Part shown: positions 1-6,284 of the stretch, in pieces
Numbering within the stretch: position 1 is the first letter of the stretch
Layout of the letters: every line of letters begins with the position of its first letter
Source of the DNA: Abditibacteriales bacterium
Lineage (GTDB): Bacteria; Armatimonadota; Abditibacteriia; Abditibacteriales; JANWYM01
Direction: 5' to 3'
DNA length: 11,376 bases
NCBI GenBank assembly: GCA_025055355.1
Contig: JANWYM010000086.1
Coordinates: 1-11,376, forward strand
The notes under the pieces: generated by a model
What the model saw: the letters and a program-made list of their open reading frames with translations, nothing else
What the model was told of the DNA's origin: nothing
Databases searched by the model: none
Translations under genes and position numbers: made by a program

Positions 1-2
1 CC

Positions 3-443
3 GGCGACATGCCCGCGCGCATTCGTGCCTTCTGCGAGAAAACGGGGCAGCCCACGCCCGACGACAAAGGCGCGTTGGTGCGCTGCTGCCTGGAAAGCCT
101 CGCGCTCAAGTATCGTTGGGTGCTGGAACGATTGGAGGAACTGTTCAACCGCCGCATCGCCGTCATCCACATCATCGGCGGCGGCTCACAAAACCGCCTG
201 CTCAACCAGTTCACTGCCGACGCCACGCAGCGCCCCGTCCTCGCCGGACCTGTGGAAGCCACCGCCATCGGCAACGTCATGGTGCAAGCCCTCGCGTTGG
301 GGCACGTCCGTTCCCACGCTGAACTGCGCGAGGTCGTGCGCCGTTCCTTCGTGATGCAGACCTACGAACCGCAACCGTCGGGAGGATGGGAGGAGGCGTA
401 TGGGCGGTATCTGCAAATTATGGAGCAAGCAGGGGCGTTTTGA
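3..443 (+). CDS. rhaB: Rhamnulokinase-type FGGY sugar kinase, C-terminal fragment (5' end outside window)
   Basis: The reading frame is open from the left edge (Gly-Asp-Met...) to TGA at 441-443, so only about the last 146 residues are present. FGGY kinases transfer the gamma-phosphate of ATP to a sugar; rhamnulokinase makes L-rhamnulose 1-phosphate in the cytoplasm. The fragment is the second actin-like ATPase domain. Counting from the ATG at 9, the adenine-binding loop IIGGGSQN is at residues 55-62. It is followed by LLNQFTADAT and by PVEATAIGNVMVQA (81-94), a combination characteristic of the RhaB branch rather than xylulo- or glycerol kinases. The ATG at 9 is internal, not the start. A tandem octamer array begins two bases after the stop codon. 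The exact substrate cannot be proven without the N-terminal domain, so the symbol is a family-level call. Confidence 0.85.
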   Translation, partial: GDMPARIRAFCEKTGQPTPDDKGALVRCCLESLALKYRWVLERLEELFNRRIAVIHIIGGGSQNRLLNQFTADATQRPVLAGPVEATAIGNVMVQALALGHVRSHAELREVVRRSFVMQTYEPQPSGGWEEAYGRYLQIMEQAGAF

Positions 444-444
444 G

Positions 445-508
445 TTGGCACGTTGGCAGGTTGGCACGTTGGCAGGTTAGAACATTGGCAGGTTGGCAGG
501 TTGGGACA
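445..508. repeat. 8-bp tandem repeat array, consensus TTGGCAGG, about 8 units
   Basis: Eight consecutive octamers can be read: TTGGCACG, TTGGCAGG, TTGGCACG, TTGGCAGG, TTAGAACA, TTGGCAGG, TTGGCAGG, TTGGGACA. Units 1-4 alternate CG/AG endings, which suggests a 16-bp higher-order unit. The array starts directly after the kinase stop codon and ends just before the ribosome-binding site of the next gene (GGGAGG, 511-516), so it fills nearly the whole 80-bp gap. It is not a CRISPR, because the units abut without spacers. Its role, if any, is unknown. Confidence 0.9.
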
Positions 509-523
509 GAGGGAGGCTGTTGC

Positions 524-1390
524 ATGGCTTTTGGCGCAGGCAAATACACTTACGAGGTGGCGGTCGGTTGGGGCAAACTGCCCGAGGGTTGGCAGTGGGG
601 CTGGATTCCGGTGGTGGCGTGTGATTCGCAGGACCGCGTGTTCGTCTACTCGCGCAGCGAGCATCCGTTAGTGGTGTTCGACCGCGAGGGGAACTTTCTC
701 GCGTCTTGGGGCGAGGGGATTCTCCACGACGCGCACGGGATTTACATTGATGCGGAGGACAACGTTTATTGCACGGAGCGCAACACGCATTGCGTCCGTA
801 AATTCAACAAACACGGCGAACTGGTGATGACGTTAGGCACGCCGGGCAAGGCGGCGGAGCGCGACGGCGACCCGTTCAACAAGCCGACGGATTTGGCGAT
901 GGCGTCAACGGGTGAGTTGTTCGTGTCCGACGGCTACGGCAACGCTCGCGTGCACAAGTTCGCGCCCGACGGCACGCTCCTCAAATCGTGGGGCGAGCGG
1001 GGCAGCGGTCCGGGGCAGTTCGCCCTGTCGCATTGCGTCCGCGTGGACAAACACGACCGCGTGTGGGTGTGCGACCGCGAGAACAACCGCATCCAGATTT
1101 TTGACACCGACGGCAACTTCTTGACGGAGTGGACGGGCTTGCTGCGCCCGAACACGATTTACTTCGACCCGCACGACGAGGTCGTTTACGTCGCCGAGTT
1201 GACGCATCGAGTAAGTCTCTGGACACTGGATGGCGAACTGATCACCCAGTGGGGCGGCGCGCGACCCAGCGAAAAGCCCGGCGAGTTCGCGGGCGGTCCG
1301 CACGGCATCTGGGTGGACGCGCACGGTGACCTCTACGTGGGCGAGGTGCTGCGGGAGGGTCGGTTGCAGAAGTTCATCCGCGTCGGATGA
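524..1390 (+). CDS. NHL-repeat (six-bladed beta-propeller) protein
   Basis: This 288-residue protein has no visible signal peptide or membrane segment, so it is probably cytoplasmic. It is built from repeated NHL-type blades with the pattern H/P-x-G/D-I-x-V/I-D-x-x-x-x-V/L-Y/F-V. Examples are HGIYIDAEDNVYCTE (71-85), DLAMASTGELFVSDGYGN (123-140), VRVDKHDRVWVCDRENNRI (172-190) and GIWVDAHGDLYVGE (261-274). Recurrent KSWG/TQWG segments join the blades. NHL propellers bind ligands or act as lyases; some resemble the peptidyl-alpha-hydroxyglycine lyase fold, but no substrate can be assigned. The frame stays open upstream through the octamer repeats to 386. I chose ATG 524 because GGGAGG (511-516) sits 7 bases before it and because an upstream start would translate the repeats. 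The next small gene follows after 33 bases. Confidence 0.85.
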   Translation: MAFGAGKYTYEVAVGWGKLPEGWQWGWIPVVACDSQDRVFVYSRSEHPLVVFDREGNFLASWGEGILHDAHGIYIDAEDNVYCTERNTHCVRKFNKHGELVMTLGTPGKAAERDGDPFNKPTDLAMASTGELFVSDGYGNARVHKFAPDGTLLKSWGERGSGPGQFALSHCVRVDKHDRVWVCDRENNRIQIFDTDGNFLTEWTGLLRPNTIYFDPHDEVVYVAELTHRVSLWTLDGELITQWGGARPSEKPGEFAGGPHGIWVDAHGDLYVGEVLREGRLQKFIRVG

Positions 1391-1406
1391 TAACTCAAGT
1401 TGTCGC

Positions 1407-1413
1407 AGGAGGT
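1407..1413 (+). promoter_or_regulatory. Shine-Dalgarno site that decides the start of the 1424 gene
   Basis: AGGAGGT lies 10 bases upstream of the ATG at 1424. A possible TTG start at 1400 lies before this site and has no good ribosome-binding site of its own, so 1424 is preferred. Confidence 0.6.
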
Positions 1414-1423
1414 CATCGCTGCT

Positions 1424-1744
1424 ATGAAGCGAGGCAGAACCTCATCTTCTCAGGATCATGTTTCACGCGAGCAGACGTCGGGAACGGACAGCGGTTCTCT
1501 TCCCGAGCCCACGCTACTGTCGGCGGAGAGCCAACGGGTGTGGCAGTTAGCCCAAGACGTTTTGACATCGGAGGGGATGGAAGGCGAAGTGGTGGTGAAC
1601 CCGTGGTCAGGGGGATATTACGTCTCTCTCGCCGTGCAGGGCAAGGAACGCATTGTTTACCTGTTCTCACTCAAAGACGAACGTTCCAACCTTGAGACGC
1701 TGCGGCAGGCAGCACGCGACCTTAAGGCGGTAGTGTTCGGTTGA
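1424..1744 (+). CDS. Small hypothetical protein (106 aa)
   Basis: I do not recognise this protein. It has a polar, Ser/Thr/Gln-rich N-terminal third (residues 1-30), probably disordered. A compact region follows with an amphipathic helix (SAESQRVWQLAQDVL, 33-47), a beta-rich stretch (EGEVVVNPWSGGYYVSLAVQ, 53-72; KERIVYLFS, 74-82), and a C-terminal helix (ETLRQAARDLKAVV, 91-104). No signal peptide, cysteine pair or metal motif is visible. It starts 33 bases after the NHL gene on the same strand and is probably cotranscribed with it. Another frame is also open here for about 100 codons from 1387, but it lacks a ribosome-binding site and has low-complexity Arg/Gly-rich content, so I read it as a shadow. 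The secondary-structure reading is by eye only. Confidence 0.65.
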   Translation: MKRGRTSSSQDHVSREQTSGTDSGSLPEPTLLSAESQRVWQLAQDVLTSEGMEGEVVVNPWSGGYYVSLAVQGKERIVYLFSLKDERSNLETLRQAARDLKAVVFG

Positions 1745-1845
1745 CGTAGGGGTGTCATAGAAGGAGACGGGGAGGTTTGGGCGGTTTTGATGAAAAATCA
1801 TGAACCGAGGGAGGGAAATCCCGTCGAAAAAGGTGAATTTTCCTC

Positions 1846-1875
1846 TTGACGCTTGGTGGGAAGATATTAGATAAT
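1846..1875 (+). promoter_or_regulatory. Sigma70-type promoter for the prepilin-like operon
   Basis: TTGACG (1846-1851) and GATAAT (1870-1875) are separated by 18 bases, and the surrounding sequence is AT-rich within a GC-rich window. Each hexamer matches the consensus at five of six positions. Transcription would start near 1882 and give a leader of about 200 nt. Confidence 0.55.
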
Positions 1876-1942
1876 TAGGCAGCGTAAAGGCAGAGAAGGC
1901 GACCAGGGAAGGGAGGGAGTCGTCTTCTTTGCTTTTGAGAGC

Positions 1943-1994
1943 CCGTCTCGACAGGAGTCCGCGACGCGGCTGTGGAATTGTCGCGGCGGGACGG
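1943..1994 (+). promoter_or_regulatory. Nested hairpin in the leader of the prepilin-like gene
   Basis: The inner stem is CCGCGAC (1959-1965) pairing with GTCGCGG (1980-1986) around a 14-nt loop. The outer stem is CCGTC (1943-1947) pairing with GACGG (1990-1994). It lies 12 bases upstream of an extended Shine-Dalgarno-like motif. This could be a cis-acting RNA element, but I recognise no known riboswitch class, and GC-rich sequence forms such stems by chance. Confidence 0.3.
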
Positions 1995-2006
1995 ATAATA
2001 GGGGGA

Positions 2007-2018
2007 AAGGAGGTGATA
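2007..2018 (+). promoter_or_regulatory. Extended Shine-Dalgarno-like motif with no start codon beside it
   Basis: AAAGGAGGTGAT matches the anti-Shine-Dalgarno end of 16S rRNA across twelve bases, more than any true ribosome-binding site in the window. No ATG, and no well-placed GTG or TTG, follows at normal spacing; the prepilin start is 63 bases further on and has its own AGGAGGT at 2071-2077. It may be a ribosome standby site, or chance in a purine-rich leader. Confidence 0.4.
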
Positions 2019-2081
2019 AGGCTGTCCGCAAGAACGGAGGTGCATCAAGAGGCAGAGGGAAGGAGCCTCGAGGAGGTCAAC

Positions 2082-2840
2082 ATGAAGAAGAAAGGCTTTA
2101 CTTTGATTGAGTTGCTGGTTGTGATCGCCATCATTGCCATCCTGGCAGCCATTCTCATGCCTGTGTTTGCGCAGGCGCGGGAGAAAGCGCGGCAGTCGAG
2201 TTGCTCATCCAACCTCAAGCAACTGCTGATGGGTGCATTGCAGTATATTCAGGACTACGATGAGAGGTTCCCCGGCTGGGATTCGGGGGCGTCATGGAAT
2301 ATGCCGCAGGGGTCAGGCTGGTGGATGAACCAGATTATGCCCTACGTCAAAAACACACAAGTGTATGCCTGTCCGAGCGACCCACGTCCAAACAGCCAGA
2401 CGACCGGCTGGGGTTATGCGATTGTGCCGGGCTCGAACCCGCCGACCTTCTACCGGCTAAGTTATGGCATGAACGAATGGATTAATAGCGTTGGGAGCAC
2501 TTACAATCGGACGGCGGCGGTGCCGCTGCCGGCACAGACAGCGTTCATCGCCGAAGCCTGCGGACCGTTGTTCCACGACTGGGACGGTGGACAGGGGTTC
2601 TATGGACGCATGGCTTACTCCCGCGCGGGCGACTGGGGCGTGTGGAGCAATGACTACACGAACTTCAGTCGCTGGCAGCAATACGCCGGGCATGCCCAGA
2701 ACGGGAACATCATCGGCTACGTGGACGGACACGTCGCTTACATGCAAATCCAGCGTATGGTGTGGCCGGGCGATCCCAACTCGGCGAACCCCCGCCCCGA
2801 AAGACCGATTGTAGCGCCGTTCAATCTGCCTGCGCCATAG
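2082..2840 (+). CDS. Type IV prepilin/pseudopilin-like protein (DUF1559-style)
   Basis: The protein has 252 residues. The N-terminus is a textbook class III prepilin signal: basic MKKKG, then the peptidase cleavage site between G5 and F6. Mature FTLIE follows, with Glu at position 5, and then a hydrophobic helix (about 6-28). PVFAQAREKARQSSCSSNLKQ (28-46, 47) comes next, as is typical of the many DUF1559/G-type pseudopilins of Armatimonadota and Planctomycetota. Near the C-terminus an H-x10-DG element (H204, D215-G216) matches the H-X9-DG motif of this family, except for one extra residue. Conserved C97 (YACPSD) and C160 may form a disulfide. It should be cleaved by a prepilin peptidase and sit on the cell surface or in a secretion pseudopilus. 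ATG 2082 is preferred because AGGAGGT (2071-2077) lies just before it and the signal needs a short leader. A small membrane protein follows 32 bases downstream. Confidence 0.9.
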   Translation: MKKKGFTLIELLVVIAIIAILAAILMPVFAQAREKARQSSCSSNLKQLLMGALQYIQDYDERFPGWDSGASWNMPQGSGWWMNQIMPYVKNTQVYACPSDPRPNSQTTGWGYAIVPGSNPPTFYRLSYGMNEWINSVGSTYNRTAAVPLPAQTAFIAEACGPLFHDWDGGQGFYGRMAYSRAGDWGVWSNDYTNFSRWQQYAGHAQNGNIIGYVDGHVAYMQIQRMVWPGDPNSANPRPERPIVAPFNLPAP

Positions 2841-2872
2841 CAGGAGAGGGCTGAGAAAGGAGAGGAAGGCTC

Positions 2873-3121
2873 ATGCACAAGCAAATGTCTCCCCCTATGA
2901 TCATTGGGGCAATTGTGGTGCTGGTGCTCTTCATCGCCGGTTTGGGATGGCATTTCCTCTTCCGTCGACCGCCAACGCTGGAGACGCCGCCGCCGCCGTT
3001 TATTGACCCCGCCACGAGGAAGCCCCGTGTGGGCAGTCAGCCAACCGGTTCCAGCCCGACTGGGAGCGCCCCCATGCGCCGACCTCCAGGATTCGGCGGG
3101 ATGTCGGGCAGCAGGCGGTAA
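2873..3121 (+). CDS. Small single-pass membrane protein, Pro-rich tail (82 aa)
   Basis: The protein has a short N-terminus and one clear membrane helix (about residues 8-30, IIGAIVVLVLFIAGLGWHFLF). A basic stop (RR, 31-32) follows, and then a Pro/Gly/Ser-rich, low-complexity tail (PPTLETPPPPF, later GSQPTGSSPTGSAP). The positive residues after the helix suggest a cytoplasmic tail. The purine-rich stretch at 2856-2869 provides a ribosome-binding site before ATG 2873; ATG 2888 (five codons in) is an alternative. The gene lies 32 bases after the prepilin-like gene and ends before a strong hairpin, so the two probably form one transcript. No family is recognised. The position suggests, but does not prove, an accessory role for the prepilin-like protein. 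Confidence 0.7.
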   Translation: MHKQMSPPMIIGAIVVLVLFIAGLGWHFLFRRPPTLETPPPPFIDPATRKPRVGSQPTGSSPTGSAPMRRPPGFGGMSGSRR

Positions 3122-3128
3122 ACCGTCA

Positions 3129-3161
3129 GAGGGAGGGACGGCCGGTGGCTGTCCCTCTCTC
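3129..3161 (+). terminator. Hairpin terminator after the prepilin-like operon
   Basis: An almost uninterrupted stem pairs 3129-3143 with 3147-3161 (15 bp, two G-T pairs) around a 3-nt loop. It begins 8 bases after the stop codon of the small membrane gene. The downstream tract (CTCTTTA) is only moderately T-rich, so termination may be incomplete or may need help. It separates two unrelated gene pairs. Confidence 0.65.
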
Positions 3162-3200
3162 CTCTTTAGGTCGGCACTGACTCACTGAGATACGACGGTT

Positions 3201-4481
3201 ATGCAGAATCTCCTATCCCGCTTGAGAAAACGCTTACGTCCTGACACCCCGCGCAGGGGTTGGACGCGGTGGGGGGGAGTCTGTCTCGTTCTGGGGCTGG
3301 GTTTAGGGCTGGCGTGCCGCTGGGAGTCGACCCGCGCATGGTGGTTGGAACGCGTCCCCCTGAAATATCTGGAGGCGCTTGCGTCCCGCCCCCATGCTGA
3401 TGCGTGGGTGCATTACTCCTTGGGGCGTGCGCTGGCGAAGCAGCAACGTCACCGCGAGGCAGTGGATAGTTTCGGCAATGCCCTGCGCGCGCTGCAGCAG
3501 AAAGAGAACCTCGCGTTACGGGCACGGGTGGACGGGGAGTTAGCCCTCAGTTTAGTCGCGTTGGGGCATCACCGTCTCGCCGTCCCTTACCTCAAACGCG
3601 CCCTTGAACTGGATGTAGCCAACGTCCCTGCCCATCTGGCACTGGGGAAAGTCCTCGCCCACCGCCAGCATTACACCGTTGCCATCCAGGAGTTCCGCGT
3701 TGTGACCGAACTGGCGCCCCACGACCCGGAAGGGTGGTTCGCTTTGGGGCAGGCGCTCAACGAGAGCCGTCAACCCCAGGAAGCCGAAGCCCCGCTGCGG
3801 AAAGCCGTGGAACTGGCTCCCCGCGAAAGCCGCTACTGGCTGGCGTTAGGAGACTGTTTCGCCTACCGCGCTCGCTTTGAGGAGGCGGTGGAATGTTTTG
3901 AGAGGGCGGTGCAGGTGGATCCCGATAACACTACCGCGCAGGGGGCCTTGGTGCGGGCACAATCCTTGTGTGCGCGCACCCCTGAGGATTACCGCAAAGT
4001 GCGCCCTGCTCTATTGCAACTCGCCGAGAAAGAAGCCCACAACGGTTTCTTTCAGGGGCAAGTCGGCATTCTGGAGGCGCAGTTCGGTGAGGAAGCGGAA
4101 GCGGAAAGGCGGCTGAAACTGGCGTTGATGCTCCTACCCGATTACCCCGAAGCCGCTTACAACCTGGCAATGCTCTATCAGCGTCAAGGTAAGAGGACAG
4201 AGTCGCAGCGGTGGCTGAAAAGGTTCCAATATCTCGAAGCGTTGCACCGCCGCATCAGCAGTTTGTGGCGACGGCTCTCCCTACGCCCGCACGATGTCGA
4301 GTTGAACCTTGCACTGGGACGCGCTCTGGAAGAACAGGGCAGCGACGCAGAGGCAGCGCAGCAATATCGCTATCTCCTGCGTCGCGTCGACCCCAAGAAT
4401 GCCGAGGCTGCCGCGCGCCTGAGGCGATTGGAACAGCGCGGCGCAGTGCCGAGAGAACCAGGGAAAGAGGCCCTCCCATGA
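3201..4481 (+). CDS. Membrane-anchored tetratricopeptide repeat protein
   Basis: The protein has 426 residues. After a basic N-terminus (RLRKRLRP...PRRG) there is one membrane helix (about 24-38, GGVCLVLGLGLGLAC), then TPR units. Units by eye are about 66-99 (YSLGRALAKQQRHREAVDSF), 108-139, 142-175 (AHLALGKVLAHRQHYTVAI), 176-209 (WFALGQALNESRQPQEAEAP), 210-243 (YWLALGDCFAYRARFEEAV), 284-313, 316-344 and 365-398. TPR solenoids bind other proteins; nothing catalytic is seen. The stop overlaps the start of the next gene by four bases (ATGA, 4478-4481), so translation of the lipoprotein is probably coupled. TPR genes next to ASPIC/UnbV proteins recur in several bacterial phyla. The ATG has a poor ribosome-binding site, and no clear promoter is visible in the 39 bases between the hairpin and the start. 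Confidence 0.9.
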   Translation: MQNLLSRLRKRLRPDTPRRGWTRWGGVCLVLGLGLGLACRWESTRAWWLERVPLKYLEALASRPHADAWVHYSLGRALAKQQRHREAVDSFGNALRALQQKENLALRARVDGELALSLVALGHHRLAVPYLKRALELDVANVPAHLALGKVLAHRQHYTVAIQEFRVVTELAPHDPEGWFALGQALNESRQPQEAEAPLRKAVELAPRESRYWLALGDCFAYRARFEEAVECFERAVQVDPDNTTAQGALVRAQSLCARTPEDYRKVRPALLQLAEKEAHNGFFQGQVGILEAQFGEEAEAERRLKLALMLLPDYPEAAYNLAMLYQRQGKRTESQRWLKRFQYLEALHRRISSLWRRLSLRPHDVELNLALGRALEEQGSDAEAAQQYRYLLRRVDPKNAEAAARLRRLEQRGAVPREPGKEALP

Positions 4482-6166
4482 AACCATGCGCGGGTTTATT
4501 GGGGTTATTCTTCCTGCTGAGCGGATTAAGTGGCTGTGGCGCGTCGCGCAGCGAGGGAACGCCGCTACCTGCGCTGTTCGTTGACCAGCGCGCCGTCAGC
4601 GGGGTGGACTTCCATCAGCGTCACAACAAAGTGGGCTTGAACATTCTGGAGACGCTGGGAACAGGCGCGGCGTTGTGCGACTTCGACGACGACGGCTACC
4701 TCGACCTTGTGCTGTTAGGTGAGAATCGCGTCGCGCTCTATCGCGGTGATGGACGCTTCCACTTTCAAGACGTGACTGAAAACTCCGGCTTGCGGCAGCA
4801 AGGACACTGGCACGGCGCGGCAACGGGCGACTTCGATGGCGACGGGCGCATGGACCTCTACCTCTGCGGCTACAACTGCAGCGCGCTCTACCGCAACCAG
4901 GGCGCGATGCGATTTGAGGACGTGACAGCAGAGGTAGGGGTGGATGTGCGTCCCGTCAGCGGCACGCAATCGCCGGAATGGCGCACCAGCGCGGCGTTCG
5001 TTGATGTTGACCACGACGGATGGTTGGACCTCTACGTTTTACGCTACGTTGACTTTGGCCCCCACACCCCGCAACTGTGCTCGCGCGGTGAGGTGATGAT
5101 TGCCTGCGATCCGCAAACCTATGACCCGCAGCGTGGCACGCTCTACCGGAATGTTGGTGGCAAAAAGTTCGTGGACGAAACGGCGCAGCGTGGGATGGCC
5201 GAGGCGTCGGGCAACGCCCTGGGCGTCGCCTGCGCCGACTATGACAACGACGGCTGGACGGATATTGCCGTCGCTAACGATGAACGCCCCGGCGACCTAT
5301 TCCGCAATCGAGGCAATGGGCGCTTCGAACAAAAAGGTCCCGAAAGTGGCACCGCGTTCGACGCCTACGGCTTCGTCCACGCAGGCATGGGCATTGATTG
5401 GGGTGACTATGACCGCGATGGGCACATGGATTTGTTTGTAACCACCTACGAGAACGAAGTCAAAAACCTCTACCGCAACCTCGGCACCGGCATCTTCGCC
5501 GATATGAGTTTGCGCACCGGCATCGCTAAGCCCCTGCACCTATGGGTCTCATGGGGCGCGCGCTTTTTAGATTACGACAACGACGGTTGGCTGGACTTGA
5601 TGGTGACGAGCGGTCATGTGCATGATCAAGCGAAAAAGGTCAAACCTCAAACCGATTACCCCCAGCCGTTGATCCTCTTCCATAACAAGAAGGGACAAAC
5701 CTTCACGGACGTCTCTGCCCAAGCGGGACCGCCTTTCCAGCAACCGCTCGTCGGGCGCGCCCTCTGCACAGGCGACATTGACAACGACGGGGGCGTGGAC
5801 GTCGTCATCACCAATCCCGAAGGGCAGCCGCTCTTGCTGCGCAACGTCACCCCGCAGCGCGGACACTATCTCGCTGTGCGTCTGCGAGCCCCCGGCAACA
5901 ACCGCCACGGGATAGGAGCGCGGATCACGCTGGAAACCAATCAGGGCAAATCCATCCGCGACGTGCAGACCACCGGGAGTATTTTCTGCGCCAACGACGT
6001 CCGCGCCCATTTCGGTCTCGGACAGGAAGACAAAGTGCGAGGCATCGTCGTCCGCTGGCCCGACGGGAGGACGGAACGCTTTACGCCTCCAGTCGTTGAC
6101 CGTACCCTCCTGCTCCATTACGGCTCCGGGCAGCAACTCACTCCCCCGCGTCCCCGGACGTCATAA
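4478..6166 (+). CDS. FG-GAP/ASPIC-UnbV (CRTAC1-like) lipoprotein
   Basis: The protein has 562 residues. A lipoprotein signal (hydrophobic to residue 19) ends in the lipobox LSGC with acceptor Cys20. The body is an FG-GAP/VCBS-like propeller with seven calcium-type DxDxDG loops: D68, D118, D176, D254, D310, D365 and D433. Most are followed by a hydrophobic strand of the LDLYV/MDLFV type. The C-terminus (about 464-531) is an ASPIC/UnbV domain (RHGIGARI, FGLGQEDKV, VVRWPDGRTE). Human CRTAC1 is an extracellular matrix protein with this architecture; the bacterial members have no settled function. The protein should be lipid-anchored outside the inner membrane. The frame is open upstream to 4211 inside the TPR gene. 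I chose ATG 4478 because it starts exactly at the lipoprotein signal and forms the ATGA overlap with the TPR stop. Confidence 0.92.
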   Translation: MKPCAGLLGLFFLLSGLSGCGASRSEGTPLPALFVDQRAVSGVDFHQRHNKVGLNILETLGTGAALCDFDDDGYLDLVLLGENRVALYRGDGRFHFQDVTENSGLRQQGHWHGAATGDFDGDGRMDLYLCGYNCSALYRNQGAMRFEDVTAEVGVDVRPVSGTQSPEWRTSAAFVDVDHDGWLDLYVLRYVDFGPHTPQLCSRGEVMIACDPQTYDPQRGTLYRNVGGKKFVDETAQRGMAEASGNALGVACADYDNDGWTDIAVANDERPGDLFRNRGNGRFEQKGPESGTAFDAYGFVHAGMGIDWGDYDRDGHMDLFVTTYENEVKNLYRNLGTGIFADMSLRTGIAKPLHLWVSWGARFLDYDNDGWLDLMVTSGHVHDQAKKVKPQTDYPQPLILFHNKKGQTFTDVSAQAGPPFQQPLVGRALCTGDIDNDGGVDVVITNPEGQPLLLRNVTPQRGHYLAVRLRAPGNNRHGIGARITLETNQGKSIRDVQTTGSIFCANDVRAHFGLGQEDKVRGIVVRWPDGRTERFTPPVVDRTLLLHYGSGQQLTPPRPRTS

Positions 6167-6211
6167 GTTCGCGCCGCAACAGTCACGGAGCGCCCCCTTT
6201 ATCCCGCTCGC

Positions 6212-6241
6212 TTGACCCCGTCTTTTTTCATGTGCTATAAT
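6212..6241 (+). promoter_or_regulatory. Strong sigma70-type promoter with extended -10
   Basis: TTGACC (6212-6217) and a perfect TATAAT (6236-6241) are 18 bases apart, and the -10 is extended by TGC (6233-6235). It is one of the two best promoter matches in the window. Transcription would start near 6248, upstream of the DUF1080 pseudogene and the amidohydrolase operon. Confidence 0.8.
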
Positions 6242-6248
6242 GTGGAGC

Positions 6249-6261
6249 AAGTTGACAACTT
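6249..6261. promoter_or_regulatory. Perfect 13-nt palindrome at the predicted transcription start (candidate operator)
   Basis: AAGTTGACAACTT is two 6-base arms around a central A. It begins about where transcription from TATAAT (6236-6241) should start, a position where a bound repressor would block initiation. No regulator gene is visible in the window, so the regulator family is unknown. Confidence 0.4.
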
Positions 6262-6284
6262 ACGCCACAAAAAGGAGTAAATCA

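Larger units (their letters stand above)
1745..2081. other. 337-bp non-coding region with promoter and structured leader
   Basis: No convincing gene is seen. The left part holds an imperfect hairpin (CGGTT 1782-1786 with AACCG 1803-1807, inner ATGA/TCAT) without a T-tract, so it is at best a weak terminator. A promoter (1846-1875) follows. The region from about 1882 to 2081 then acts as a roughly 200-nt leader of the prepilin-like gene. It contains a nested hairpin (1943-1994), an extended Shine-Dalgarno-like motif (2007-2018), and the proper ribosome-binding site (2071-2077). The prepilin frame is open from 1929, but that extension reads as low-quality Arg/Gly-rich sequence and would bury the prepilin signal. 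Confidence 0.6.

Noticed and set aside
445..508. CRISPR array
   Set aside because: The units are 8 bp and abut with no spacers; no cas genes are present. The same holds for the heptamer arrays.
386..523. Possible longer N-terminus of the NHL gene running through the octamer repeats
   Set aside because: It would overlap the kinase gene and translate the repeats; ATG 524 has GGGAGG at correct spacing.
1782..1807. Hairpin as a terminator for the NHL/orphan transcript
   Set aside because: The stem is short and interrupted and has no T-tract after it.
3175..3190. GCACTGACTCACTGAG as a remnant of the TCACTGA heptamer array
   Set aside because: Only two imperfect units are present; this is too short to distinguish from chance.
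4211..4477. Possible 89-residue N-terminal extension of the ASPIC/UnbV gene
   Set aside because: It lies inside the TPR gene in another frame; ATG 4478 begins exactly at a lipoprotein signal.
5567..6136. Minus-strand open frame of 189 codons opposite the ASPIC/UnbV domain
   Set aside because: It is antisense to a strongly supported domain and has no recognisable motif or ribosome-binding site.
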